A stretch of DNA of 37,868 bases from an uncultured Ellagibacter sp. (GCF_934617235.1 NZ_CAKTTZ010000025.1:1-37868), one strand, 5' to 3'. Shown: positions 16,951 through 25,687, numbered from the stretch's first letter. Program-made: numbers and translations. The notes: generated by a model from the letters alone, not told the origin.

Positions 16951-16977
16951 TTAGCACTCAAAGGCTTCGGCTGCTAG
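16951..16977 (+). promoter_or_regulatory. CIRCE-like operator upstream of hrcA
   Basis: TTAGCACTC at 16951-16959 matches the left CIRCE half-site in all nine positions. After exactly nine bases, GGCTGCTAG at 16969-16977 matches the right half-site GAGTGCTAA in six of nine. A -10 candidate TAGAAT (16975-16980) overlaps the right arm, and its -35 would fall in the left arm. HrcA bound here would block RNA polymerase, which fits autoregulation of hrcA-dnaJ. Confidence 0.8.
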
Positions 16978-17023
16978 AATGGCTTTTTGGCATGGCCGAT
17001 ATCGAGACGAAAGGGGTGAAGTC

Positions 17024-18031
17024 ATGCTCTCAGATAGAAGGCAGCGCGTTCTCGCGGCGCTCATCGAGGAATACGTGGCGCGAGCTTTGCCCGTCGGCTC
17101 TCGAACGCTGACCGAGCGCTATAAGCTCGGCGTGAGCCCTGCTACCGTGCGAAATGAGCTCTCGATTCTCGAAGACGAGGGCTACATCGCGCAACCCCAC
17201 ACTTCCGCAGGTCGCATCCCGACTGATTTCGGATACCGCACATTCGTGGACGACTTGCTCGCAAACGATACGCTGCCCGATGAGGAGCGCTATCGCGCCG
17301 TCGCGGAGGACTTGCGCAAAAGCGCTTCTGAACTGGACTCCCTGCTTGAGCAAACCTCGAGTGCGCTCGCGCGACTGACCGACTGCCTCTCGATCGTCCT
17401 CGCGCCAACCGTCCTCGAGACAAGAATCAAGCAGATCACCCTGGTGAGCCTTACCACATTTCGCGCCATCTGCGTTGTCGTGACCGAAGACGGCAACGTC
17501 TTCAACCGTCAAATGGATTTCACCATCCCCGTTGGCAGCGACGAGCTGTCGCGCATTCAAGTGCTGCTTGGGAAGGCGCTTTGCGGGAAGTCGCTCTCCG
17601 ATGTTGAACGAGGCCTGTCGTTTGGCATGAAGCGCGCGTTCTCCGACCCGCTTGTTCGCGCGGTGCTCGATGAGGTGCTCTCCTGCATTCAGGAGGGGCA
17701 AACTGGCCGCACGCACCAGCTCGGCATGAGCGCTCTTCTCGCGCAGCCGGAATTCTCGCGAACCGACGCTGTGCTGCCGCTTATGCAGGTGCTAGAGGAC
17801 GACACGGTGCTGTTGCACATCTTAGACGACCTGACGAGCACGGAGGATCTTTCCGTGCAGATCGGCAAGGAGAACAAGACAGAGGGCCTCTCGGGAGTGT
17901 CTGTCGTGGCAAGCCGCTACGGCAGAGGGGAAGCGGAAGGCGTCGTCGCCGTCATTGGCCCGACGCGAATGGATTATTCGAAGGTTATCCAGGCCGTGCG
18001 CGCAGCCAGCGCAGCGCTTGGTGAATCGTAG
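17024..18031 (+). CDS. hrcA: Heat-inducible transcription repressor HrcA
   Basis: A 335-residue repressor of chaperone genes that binds CIRCE operators. The N-terminal winged helix (about residues 1-75) has VGSRTLTERYKLGVSPATVRN and the well-conserved HTSAGRIPTDFGYRTFVD. A GAF-like and dimerisation region follows, ending VAVIGPTRMDYSKVI, as in other HrcA proteins. ATG 17024 was chosen because it has AAAGGGGTG upstream and matches the family N-terminus; the frame opens 15 codons earlier. It is headed by a CIRCE-like operator and followed 53 bases later by dnaJ. dnaK, grpE and groEL are not in the window, so HrcA probably also acts on distant sites. Confidence 0.97.
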   Translation: MLSDRRQRVLAALIEEYVARALPVGSRTLTERYKLGVSPATVRNELSILEDEGYIAQPHTSAGRIPTDFGYRTFVDDLLANDTLPDEERYRAVAEDLRKSASELDSLLEQTSSALARLTDCLSIVLAPTVLETRIKQITLVSLTTFRAICVVVTEDGNVFNRQMDFTIPVGSDELSRIQVLLGKALCGKSLSDVERGLSFGMKRAFSDPLVRAVLDEVLSCIQEGQTGRTHQLGMSALLAQPEFSRTDAVLPLMQVLEDDTVLLHILDDLTSTEDLSVQIGKENKTEGLSGVSVVASRYGRGEAEGVVAVIGPTRMDYSKVIQAVRAASAALGES

Positions 18032-18038
18032 TAATTAT

Positions 18039-18056
18039 GCGGCTTGGATAAGCCGC
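18039..18056 (+). other. Hairpin between hrcA and dnaJ
   Basis: A perfect 7-bp stem (GCGGCTT with AAGCCGC) closes a GGAT loop, 7 bases after the hrcA stop. No T run follows, so it is unlikely to be a full terminator. It may set the relative levels of hrcA and dnaJ by processing, stability or partial termination. Confidence 0.45.
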
Positions 18057-18084
18057 TGACGAGAGTAGTTGAGAAAGGCAAGAG

Positions 18085-19227
18085 ATGGCCAAGGACTTGT
18101 ATGAGATTCTCGGCGTGTCGAAAGATGCGTCCGACGCCGAGATCAAGAAAGCGTTTCGTCGTCGCGCGCGTGAGCTGCACCCCGACGTGAACAAAGCCGC
18201 CGACGCTGAGGACCAGTTCAAGGAGCTCAACGAGGCATACGACGTGCTCTCCGACCCCAACAAGCGTGCGCAGTACGACCGCTTCGGAACGATTCCCGGC
18301 GCTGCTGGCGGCGGATACGGTGGAGGGTCCGGCTACGTCGATTTCGATGATTTATTCGGCGGCGGATTCGGCGGCATGGGCGACATCTTTTCCTCCTTCT
18401 TCGGCGGCCAGGGCGGCCAGGGCGGTCGCCCGGCGCGCAAGGAAGGGCGCGACATGGGCGTCGGCCTGCGCATCACACTTGAAGAGGTCGCATGCGGCGT
18501 CGAGAAGGAAATCGTCTACGATCGCCTTGCACCGTGCCCCGACTGCAAGGGGACCGGCCTCGGCGAGAACGGCAAAGTCGTCACCTGCCCCGAGTGCGGC
18601 GGTAAGGGCCGCGTCGTGAGCGTTCAGCGCACCTTCTTGGGCGACATGCAGACCGCCACAACCTGCAAGAAATGCAACGGCACTGGCTCGTCGATCGAGA
18701 ATCCTTGCCCCGAATGCGAAGGCCAGGGCCGCGTCCCCGATCGCCAGCGCGTCACGGTGAAGGTTCCGGCGGGCATCCGCGATGGCCAGCAGCTGCGCGT
18801 GAGCGGCTTTGGCGAGGCGGGTATCCAGGGCGCCCAGGCAGGCGATCTTATCGTGACCTGCCGCGTGCAGCCGCATGAGTTCTTCGAGCGCGACGGCGAC
18901 GATCTGCATGCGCGCGCGAACGTGTCGTTCATCCAAGCGATCCTCGGTGCCGAAATCGAGATCGACGGCATCATGACCGATGAGAAGGTCCAGGTCCGCG
19001 TTCCCGCAGGCTGCCAGAACGAGCAGGTCATTCGCGTGAAGGGCTTCGGCATGCCGCGCCTTAAGAGCGACATTCGTGGCAACATGTACGTGCATGTGAA
19101 CGTCGTCATTCCTGAGAAAATCTCGAAGAAGGAACGCGAGCTGCTCGAGAAACTTGCCGAGGAAATGGGCGAAGAGGTGGCCGCGCCCCGAAGCCCGCTG
19201 CAAAAACTGCGCGACGCCTTCAACTAA
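18085..19227 (+). CDS. dnaJ: Chaperone DnaJ
   Basis: A 380-residue type I J-protein that delivers substrates to DnaK and stimulates its ATPase. The J domain has the HPD motif (LHPDVNKAAD). A Gly/Phe-rich linker follows, with GGGFGGMGDIF. The zinc region at about residues 150-220 has four CxxCxGxG repeats: CPDCKGTG, CPECGGKG, CKKCNGTG and CPECEGQG. The two substrate-binding C-terminal domains complete the protein. The ATG has GAAAGG upstream. Linkage to hrcA without dnaK-grpE suggests it may be a second DnaJ (the DnaJ2 arrangement seen in other actinobacteria); this is inference. Confidence 0.96.
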   Translation: MAKDLYEILGVSKDASDAEIKKAFRRRARELHPDVNKAADAEDQFKELNEAYDVLSDPNKRAQYDRFGTIPGAAGGGYGGGSGYVDFDDLFGGGFGGMGDIFSSFFGGQGGQGGRPARKEGRDMGVGLRITLEEVACGVEKEIVYDRLAPCPDCKGTGLGENGKVVTCPECGGKGRVVSVQRTFLGDMQTATTCKKCNGTGSSIENPCPECEGQGRVPDRQRVTVKVPAGIRDGQQLRVSGFGEAGIQGAQAGDLIVTCRVQPHEFFERDGDDLHARANVSFIQAILGAEIEIDGIMTDEKVQVRVPAGCQNEQVIRVKGFGMPRLKSDIRGNMYVHVNVVIPEKISKKERELLEKLAEEMGEEVAAPRSPLQKLRDAFN

Positions 19228-19257
19228 CGCATCCGAAGGGTAAGGTTGCGAACAGTT

Positions 19258-20052
19258 ATGTCACTGCCACGTTTCTTCCTCGAAGAGCAGGTCATCGCCA
19301 ATGAGCCGCAGGAATTATTCCCCCTGCGGCTTGCGCGCGACGACGCCAAGCACGCTAAGGTTTTGCGCTTGGCCCCAGGTGAGCACGTAGCCGTCATCGA
19401 TGCGGCGCAGGACTACTTCGAGTGCGAGATCCAATCCTTCGACGATGATTTCCCCCTTGTGCGCATCACGCGCCACGAGGACGCGCTTGACGACGGGCCG
19501 CTCGTAATGTTAGTCCAGGGTCTGGCCAAGGGCGAGAAGATGGACTCGGTTATCAGGCACGCGACTGAGCTCGGTGTGGCCGCCTTCATGCCCCTGCTCT
19601 GCGAGCGATCCATCGTGAAACTCGACGCGAAGAAGACGAAGACGCGCCTTGAGCGCTGGCGCTCCATTGCGAAAAGCGCCGCCATGCAATCGGGCCAACC
19701 GCGCATCCCCGAAGTGCTCGAGCCGCGAAGCGCGAAAGAAGCTGCCGCGCAACTTGCAACGGCGACGGCGATTCTCATCTGCTGGGAGGAGGCTCCCCAG
19801 ACAGCTTCGCTTTCGCAAGCCATCGATAGCGCGCTTTCCGCCTGTACGTGCGATGGCACCGACGCGCGCATCGCCGTTGTGGTCGGACCCGAGGGGGGCC
19901 TTACCGAGCACGAGGTCAGCATCTTTTTGGACGCGAACCCGCGAGCTTCGCTCGTAAGCTTAGGGTCCTCTATTTTGCGCACCGAAACAGCTGGCGTGGT
20001 TGCTCCCGCTCTTACCCTCTACGAACTGGGAAAACTCGGGGGAACTCGATGA
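19258..20052 (+). CDS. rsmE: 16S rRNA m3U1498 methyltransferase RsmE
   Basis: A 264-residue SPOUT methyltransferase that methylates U1498 of 16S rRNA using S-adenosylmethionine. The N-terminal PUA-like domain begins PRFFLEEQVIANE. The C-terminal knot has VVVGPEGGLTEHEV and LGSSILRTETAGVVAPALT, the two signature segments. I chose ATG 19258; TTG 19246 is an in-frame alternative with a closer purine-rich site. dnaJ followed by rsmE and then mtaB is a common bacterial order. The stop overlaps the mtaB start (ATGA), so the two are translationally coupled. Confidence 0.95.
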   Translation: MSLPRFFLEEQVIANEPQELFPLRLARDDAKHAKVLRLAPGEHVAVIDAAQDYFECEIQSFDDDFPLVRITRHEDALDDGPLVMLVQGLAKGEKMDSVIRHATELGVAAFMPLLCERSIVKLDAKKTKTRLERWRSIAKSAAMQSGQPRIPEVLEPRSAKEAAAQLATATAILICWEEAPQTASLSQAIDSALSACTCDGTDARIAVVVGPEGGLTEHEVSIFLDANPRASLVSLGSSILRTETAGVVAPALTLYELGKLGGTR

Positions 20053-21281
20053 AGTACGCCGTTGTCAACCTTGGATGCAAGGTTAATCGTGTCGAATCCG
20101 ATGCATTCGCCTCCTCGCTTGATGCCCGCGGCGGCCAAAAGGTCGAAGCGTGCGACGCCGACCTCATCGTAGTGAACACCTGTACCGTCACGGGTGAGGC
20201 GGAAAAGAAAACGCGCAAGGCCGTGCGCCAGGCGCTGCGGGCGAACGAGCGCGCAACCGTGGTCGTCACCGGATGCGCCGCCGCCATCGACAAAGACACG
20301 TTCCTTAAGATGGACCCCCGCGTTCGCGTCATGGGGAAGGCCGAGGTCTCCTCATCGATCGAAGCGGGCGCCTGGGGACTCGATTCCGCAGCGCACGGGA
20401 GCGCACTTCCCGTCGGGGAAGGCTATCGCACGCGCGTGGGCGTGAAAGTGCAGGATGGCTGCAACAACGCCTGTACGTACTGTATCGTTCATGTTGCGCG
20501 AGGCAAAGCGCACAGCATGCCCGTTCGCGATGTCGTGAGCCAATGCCGAACCCTTGCAAGCGCCGGCGTGAAGGAAATCGTTCTTACCGGAATCAACCTC
20601 GGTTCCTATCGTTGGCAGGATGCAGAAACGGGGAAAACGACCGGCCTCGCCGACCTTCTGCGCGAGCTTCTTGCCGAGACGGCCGACCTTCATGAGGAGG
20701 GAAGTTATCCCGTTCGATTCCGCGTTTCGAGCATCGAGCCGCGCGACGTGCACGATGACCTGATCGATGTCCTTGCAACCTCCAATGGTCGTGTTTGCAG
20801 GCACCTTCATCTTCCCTTACAATCGGGCAATTCGAAGGTACTGCGCGAAATGCATCGTCCCTACAGCGCCGAGCACTACGAGGAAATCGTTCGCAAGCTC
20901 TACGATCGTGTCCCTGAATTGTCTCTTTCCACCGATATCATCTGCGGTTTTCCCGGCGAAACCGAATTGGAGTTCGGGGATACCCTTCGCGTCGCCCGAA
21001 CATGCCGCTTCTCAAAGATCCACGTGTTCCCGTATTCAATGCGCACGGGAACGCCTGCAGCCGCGCGCATCGACCAGGTGCCGCCCGGGGTGAAAGCCGA
21101 TCGAGTCCAGCGTCTGCGCGATTTAGCCGATATGCTTCGAGATGTGGAGCGCGAAGCTCGCAAGGGAACGCGCGAGCTTGCGGTTGTCGAGGAAGAAGGC
21201 ATTGCGCTCACCGAAAGCTATTTCGAAGTTCCCGCCCCAGATGGAGCCAAGGTGGGGGAGATGGTCGAAGTAACCCTCTAG
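20049..21281 (+). CDS. mtaB: tRNA t6A37 methylthiotransferase MtaB
   Basis: A 410-residue radical SAM enzyme that adds a methylthio group to t6A at position 37 of tRNAs reading ANN codons. The N-terminal UPF0004 domain has NLGCKVNRVESDAF, VNTCTVTGEAEKKTRKAVRQ and VTGCAA with its three cluster cysteines. The radical SAM cysteines are Cys138, Cys142 and Cys145 in DGCNNACTYC. A short C-terminal TRAM-like segment (REL to VEVTL) closes the protein. The NLGCKVN start separates MtaB from MiaB and RimO. The ATG overlaps the rsmE stop and has GGGGGAA upstream. A large hairpin lies 66 bases downstream. Confidence 0.94.
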   Translation: MKYAVVNLGCKVNRVESDAFASSLDARGGQKVEACDADLIVVNTCTVTGEAEKKTRKAVRQALRANERATVVVTGCAAAIDKDTFLKMDPRVRVMGKAEVSSSIEAGAWGLDSAAHGSALPVGEGYRTRVGVKVQDGCNNACTYCIVHVARGKAHSMPVRDVVSQCRTLASAGVKEIVLTGINLGSYRWQDAETGKTTGLADLLRELLAETADLHEEGSYPVRFRVSSIEPRDVHDDLIDVLATSNGRVCRHLHLPLQSGNSKVLREMHRPYSAEHYEEIVRKLYDRVPELSLSTDIICGFPGETELEFGDTLRVARTCRFSKIHVFPYSMRTGTPAAARIDQVPPGVKADRVQRLRDLADMLRDVEREARKGTRELAVVEEEGIALTESYFEVPAPDGAKVGEMVEVTL

Positions 21282-21347
21282 GCAAGGCTCGCGATCTTAA
21301 AGCAAAGAACAACCACACCATCAGAGAAATCGACCTGGTTAAACAGC

Positions 21348-21388
21348 GAGCCTCCCCTTGCACGAAACATATCAGCAAGGGGAGGCTC
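21348..21388. terminator. Shared hairpin between convergent mtaB and metH
   Basis: A perfect 14-bp stem (GAGCCTCCCCTTGC with its complement) encloses a 13-base loop between the two convergent genes. T content after it is weak on both strands (TTCTC on plus, GCTGTTT on minus). Its position suggests a bidirectional terminator. Confidence 0.7.
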
Positions 21389-21451
21389 TTCTCGTCAGGC
21401 TCATGCAGGACGCTTTGGGTCTTGCCCCGTCAGGCTATGTCAGCGAGCTTC

Positions 21452-23977
21452 TTATAGGCCGATACTCGCGAAATACTCTTCCGCATAGCGCGCTGAATCC
21501 GCAGCATCCTTACTGTAATGATCGGCGTGAATCTGCTCGGCATATTCCGGTGTGAGAACGGCTCCGCCCACAAACACCGCACACCCCGGAGCCTCACGAT
21601 GAAGAAGCTCAATCGTCTCTTCCATCGCCTTCACGGTTGTCGTCATGAGCGCGGAAAGACCGACAAGACGCACGTTTTGCTCCTTCACGACGCGCAAGAT
21701 TTCGCCTGGATCAACATCACGACCCAGGTCAATAACGCGATACCCGTAATTTTCGAGCAGCATCCTCACGATGTTCTTCCCGATGTCGTGGATATCGCCC
21801 TTCACAGTCGCAACGATGATTGCGCGTTCCGTATCGGTTGCGGCACTCGATTCGCCCACATGCTCGCGAACGATGTCGAACCCCGCCTTAACCGCCTCAG
21901 CCGACGCCATGAGCTGGGGAAGGAAGAACATGCCCGCATCGAATTTCTGACCGACGACATCGAGCGTGGGGATGAACACCTCGTTCACCACATCGAGCGC
22001 ATCGCAGGTTTCGAGCAGCTTTTCGGTCATGGCGCTCATCGGCCCTTTTCGGCCCGACATGATAAGCTTGACCGCAGCTTCAACGTCCCCCGCCGCGTGA
22101 GCAAGCGAATCGGGGATAACAATCGGGCAGGCGGCATCATCGGATCTCGCTGGCAAGGTGGTTTGCGCAGCCATCGCGCTCGATGCCGCATCTACGGGTG
22201 CAGCATAGGGGTCGGGCGCATCTGCGTAATCCTCGATGTAGCGCACCGCACCTTTGTCCTGCATATTGAGGACGCGGAAGGCATGGACGGTATCCATATA
22301 GCGCGCCGACGAGGGGTTCAAAATGGGGAAGTCAAGCCCGCATCCGAGAGCCGCCGCAAGAAACGTGCTGTTGAGAAGCGCGCGTTGGGGGATTCCGAAG
22401 CTGATATTCGATACGCCGAGAACCGTGCGCACCCCTAGTCGCTCCTTAACGAGCGACACGGCGCGAACGATTTCCATCGCCTCTTCTTGATTCGTGGCGA
22501 CGGCCATGACGAGGCAATCGATCACGATATCTTCTCGAGGTATGCCCACGCGATCGGCCTCGGCGACAATCTTTTCGGCAACGGCGAGGCGGCCTTCAGC
22601 CGTAGGGGGAATGCCCCCCTCATCAAGCGCAAGGCCGATGACCGCGCACCCGTACTTCTTGGCAAGGGGCAGCACGGCATCGAGGCTTTCACGCTTGCCA
22701 TTGACGGAGTTGATAAGAGGCTTGCCCGCATAGCTACGTACCACGCGCTCGATAGCTTCGGGGTTGCTCGAGTCGATGACCAGCGGCAACGTTACGGTCG
22801 CCGAAAGCTTCTCGACAACCGCAGCCAAAGTTTCCGGCTCGTCGATTTCGGGAAGGCCGACGTTTACGTCGAGGACATCGGCGCCAGCATTGCGTTGCGT
22901 GACAGCCTCGCCGATAACATAGTCAAGGTCGCCCGCCCTAAGCGCCGCCTTAAGTTTCTTCTTCCCGGTAGGGTTGATGCGCTCTCCGACGACGGCAACG
23001 GCATGCGTGCCGCGATCGAGCACAACCGCTTCCTGGGCGCTCGCAAGAACGCAGGCTGGCTGAAAATCGCGCGGTGTCGGCGTGCCGCGTCGCGCAAGTT
23101 CACGTGAGAGCAGCTCGATGTAGCGCGGTGATGTGCCGCAACATCCGCCGACGACGCTTGCACCCGCATCGAGCAGGGGAGCCATCGCGCGAGCGAATTC
23201 TTCAGGCCCGACGTCGAAGACGGTTTCGCCGTTTTCCATACGGGGCAAGCCCGCGTTTGGCTGCGCCATGAGCGGACAGCGTACGCGACGGGCCATAGCA
23301 AAAGCCGCCCCCGCAAGTTCGGCGGGACCGAGCGAGCAATTGAAGCCGACCGCCTGGGCTCCAAGAGAGGTAAGAACCTCTGCTGCGATTTCAGGAGTAG
23401 TGCCAAGAAATGTGCGGCCGTCTTCCCCGAAGGTCATCGTGACGAGGACGGGCAGCGACGAGTTCTCGCGTGCGGCAAGCACCGCAGCCTTCGCTTCGCG
23501 CAAGTCGGCCATCGTCTCGATGAGGACAATATCGCACCCTGCGGCAACGATAGCGCGCACCTGTTCAGCGAAAATGTCGTAGGCATCATCGAACGAAAGC
23601 GTGCCCATCGGCTCGAGCAGCGAACCTGTCGGACCAATGTCGCCCGCAATGTAGGGAGCGCCCGCTTCTCGCGCGCAATCGGCCGCCAGCTGGTATGCTT
23701 CCTCGACGCTCATCTTGTCGCCAAGCTTCAGGCGATTCGCGCTGAATGTATTGGTGGTGATCACCTCGGCGCCCGCCGCAACGTAGGCTGCATGGATCGC
23801 AGCGATGTCGGCGGCATGCGTTTTGCAGAGCAGCTCGGGCACCGGCTCGATTCCGTCAAGCCCCCGCTCCTGCATCTGCGTCCCCATGGCGCCATCGACG
23901 AGCAGATACTCCTGCCCTTCGAGCGCGCGCTTCAAATGATCGTCTTTGATGACAAGGCCATTCAAATCGCTAGCCAT
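21452..23977 (-). CDS. metH: Cobalamin-dependent methionine synthase lacking the activation domain
   Basis: An 841-residue short MetH that moves a methyl group from methyltetrahydrofolate to homocysteine through cobalamin. The homocysteine domain (about residues 1-310) has the zinc cysteines in GFNCS (near 213) and GGCCGTSP (near 280). The pterin-binding domain starts at VVGERINPTGKKK (near 330). The cobalamin cap and binding domains follow, with GDIHDIGKN near 730 holding the DxHxxG histidine ligand. The protein stops after the B12 domain, so the C-terminal AdoMet activation domain of E. coli MetH (about 1227 residues) is missing. The gene directly upstream supplies that domain as a separate protein. 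Its ATG has GGGAGAA upstream, and the two genes overlap by 8 bases. Confidence 0.93.
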   Translation of the reverse strand: MASDLNGLVIKDDHLKRALEGQEYLLVDGAMGTQMQERGLDGIEPVPELLCKTHAADIAAIHAAYVAAGAEVITTNTFSANRLKLGDKMSVEEAYQLAADCAREAGAPYIAGDIGPTGSLLEPMGTLSFDDAYDIFAEQVRAIVAAGCDIVLIETMADLREAKAAVLAARENSSLPVLVTMTFGEDGRTFLGTTPEIAAEVLTSLGAQAVGFNCSLGPAELAGAAFAMARRVRCPLMAQPNAGLPRMENGETVFDVGPEEFARAMAPLLDAGASVVGGCCGTSPRYIELLSRELARRGTPTPRDFQPACVLASAQEAVVLDRGTHAVAVVGERINPTGKKKLKAALRAGDLDYVIGEAVTQRNAGADVLDVNVGLPEIDEPETLAAVVEKLSATVTLPLVIDSSNPEAIERVVRSYAGKPLINSVNGKRESLDAVLPLAKKYGCAVIGLALDEGGIPPTAEGRLAVAEKIVAEADRVGIPREDIVIDCLVMAVATNQEEAMEIVRAVSLVKERLGVRTVLGVSNISFGIPQRALLNSTFLAAALGCGLDFPILNPSSARYMDTVHAFRVLNMQDKGAVRYIEDYADAPDPYAAPVDAASSAMAAQTTLPARSDDAACPIVIPDSLAHAAGDVEAAVKLIMSGRKGPMSAMTEKLLETCDALDVVNEVFIPTLDVVGQKFDAGMFFLPQLMASAEAVKAGFDIVREHVGESSAATDTERAIIVATVKGDIHDIGKNIVRMLLENYGYRVIDLGRDVDPGEILRVVKEQNVRLVGLSALMTTTVKAMEETIELLHREAPGCAVFVGGAVLTPEYAEQIHADHYSKDAADSARYAEEYFASIGL

Positions 23978-24755
23978 GACAAATTCTCCCTTGCTTTCGT
24001 ATCATGCACACTTGCCCAAGCGAGCACGTGGTACAACTTCGTCTCACTCCCGTGGCGCACACCCCTGGTTCGAAGAGCCCCACCACCGCGGTAATGCTCT
24101 TCGACGGCACGAGCAAGAAACTATCGGTGCAGGTCACTGCCAAGCGCCCGGGGGCACCGAGCGCACACAGCAGATCGGGCTGCATAGAGAGTGGGGCATC
24201 TCCGTAACCAGGGCTGAAGCGCCAGTTGGTATGGAGGCCGACCTCGTTGGCACGCAAGACTACCTCCGCCTCAACGCGGTTCGCGCACGCCTCGACAAGC
24301 GCCGCTGCGCACGCGTTGTAGAAAAGCGCGTCGGTTGGGCTCGTTGCCTGATAACGCGCAATCGCCCGCTCGGAGTCCATTCCCGCCGTGCACGAGAGCA
24401 CCGCAACTCCGCAGGCGCCTTTCATATGCGCAGCCATGCTCTCGCCGACAAGGCGCGCAGATGTCCCCGCAAGATCGACGCCTGGACACTCCCCATCAGG
24501 TACGATGCGCTCAACAGCAAACGCCGCCCATGAATAGGCAGGGGAAAGCGTTTTTTCGCATTCAAGCGCCAACGCAGCAAAGCGCGCCTCCAGGTCACCA
24601 TCGAGCTTCTGCTTGCCGTAGCCGAGATACCCCAGCGCCTCCTCGCGATCAAGATACAAGGCACCCTCAGCTGGCGCGCTGGGAAAAGAGCCGCTCCTCG
24701 GCTTCCCATTTAAGAAGCTGGCGACCCGTGATGAAGTGCCCTCCCTAGTCGGCAC
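23970..24755 (-). CDS. Standalone methionine synthase activation-domain protein
   Basis: A protein of about 261 residues resembling the AdoMet-binding reactivation domain of MetH, as in the separate protein known from Thermotoga maritima. Support comes from YLDREEALGYLGYGKQKLD at the conserved N-terminus, AVERIVPDG, the SAM-site motif RFSPGYGDAPLSMQPD, and the C-terminal cysteine group SCTTCSLGQVCMIRKQGRIC. It would reductively methylate inactive cob(II)alamin on the neighbouring MetH. The C-terminal cysteines could bind a metal centre or electron carrier; that is inference. The start is uncertain: GTG 24755 overlaps the metF stop. TTG 24659 (residue 33) has GAGGG upstream and sits at the conserved N-terminus, while the first 32 residues look unconserved. 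Confidence 0.85.
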   Translation of the reverse strand: MPTREGTSSRVASFLNGKPRSGSFPSAPAEGALYLDREEALGYLGYGKQKLDGDLEARFAALALECEKTLSPAYSWAAFAVERIVPDGECPGVDLAGTSARLVGESMAAHMKGACGVAVLSCTAGMDSERAIARYQATSPTDALFYNACAAALVEACANRVEAEVVLRANEVGLHTNWRFSPGYGDAPLSMQPDLLCALGAPGRLAVTCTDSFLLVPSKSITAVVGLFEPGVCATGVRRSCTTCSLGQVCMIRKQGRICHG

Positions 24756-25614
24756 GACGTATTGCCTCAGTGCAGGCGCATGCGATATCGGGGTGGTTCA
24801 TCGTATAGACATGCAGACCGTCCACCCCGTGCGCCTCAAGGTCGACAAGCTGCTTGCAGGCGTATTCGATTCCGGCCGCGCGGAGGCTTGCCGAATCGTC
24901 CTCGTAGCGTGCGAGCAGTTTGATGATGGGGCTCGGAAGGGAGGCACCGCACATGAACACCATGCGCTGAATCTGCTGCTTGCTCAAGAAAGGCATGATG
25001 CCGCAGGTTATCGGGGCGTAGATTCGCGCGGAAACGCATCGCTCACGGAAGCGGTAGAAGTAATCGTTGTCGAAGAAGAGCTGGGTCACAAGGAAGCTCG
25101 CTCCTGCGTCGACCTTCTCCTTCAAGTGCTCGATGTTCACCTTCGGATCGATGCAGTCGATGTGCCCCTCGGGATACGCCGCCGCGCCCACGCAGAATCC
25201 TGCATCGACGAGCGTCGGGATGAGGTCCTTCGCAAAGCGGAACTTCGTCGGCTCGACTCCAGCCGGGATGTCCCCACGCAGCGCAAGAACGTTTTCGATG
25301 CCGTGCGCGCGCAAATCATCAACGGATGCCGCGATAGAGGATTTTGTCGCTCCTGCACAGGTAAGATGCGCAACGCAGGCTGTCCCGAAATCGGATTGGA
25401 TAATCTGCGCTACATCGTTGGTGGAGTGCTTGTTCCCCCCGCCGCCCGCAGAGTAGGTAACCGAGATGAAATCGGGATGAAGCGGCGCGAGCCCCCCTGC
25501 GACCTCGCGAGCAGTGCGATGATCCAAATCCCCCTTCGGAGGGAAGATCTCGAACGAGAGTGTCGGGCGCGATGCTTTGCGCGCTTCGTCGAACAAGTGC
25601 TTTACCGTGGTCAT
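24745..25614 (-). CDS. metF: 5,10-methylenetetrahydrofolate reductase
   Basis: A 289-residue flavin TIM-barrel enzyme that makes 5-methyltetrahydrofolate, the methyl donor for the adjacent MetH. The N-terminus has LSFEIFPPKGD with the conserved glutamate; VTYSAGGGG and FCVGAAAYPEGH follow in the family order. Length is typical of bacterial MetF. It is the first gene of a minus-strand unit metF, activation protein, metH, with each junction overlapping, so the three proteins are made together. The ATG has AGGAA upstream. A perfect TATAAT on the minus strand lies about 47 bases before the start. Confidence 0.95.
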   Translation of the reverse strand: MTTVKHLFDEARKASRPTLSFEIFPPKGDLDHRTAREVAGGLAPLHPDFISVTYSAGGGGNKHSTNDVAQIIQSDFGTACVAHLTCAGATKSSIAASVDDLRAHGIENVLALRGDIPAGVEPTKFRFAKDLIPTLVDAGFCVGAAAYPEGHIDCIDPKVNIEHLKEKVDAGASFLVTQLFFDNDYFYRFRERCVSARIYAPITCGIMPFLSKQQIQRMVFMCGASLPSPIIKLLARYEDDSASLRAAGIEYACKQLVDLEAHGVDGLHVYTMNHPDIACACTEAIRRAD

Positions 25615-25660
25615 GTCATTTTCCTCTGCATTCAGTGATGTGGTGAATGTCGGGCATCAG

Positions 25661-25687
25661 ATTATAGTGTTGCCCTCATGCTACAAT
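25661..25687. promoter_or_regulatory. Overlapping divergent promoters of metF and phoH
   Basis: On the minus strand a consensus TATAAT occupies 25661-25666, giving a metF start near 25654. On the plus strand TACAAT lies at 25682-25687. Neither has a strong -35. The region where the minus-strand -35 must lie (about 25684-25689) coincides with the plus-strand -10, so the two promoters should compete for polymerase. A TGATG/CATCA pair lies at 25636-25659. Confidence 0.5.

Noticed and set aside
21393..21440. CGTCAGGCT occurs twice between mtaB and metH
   Set aside because: A 9-base direct repeat in GC-rich DNA without further structure is not significant.
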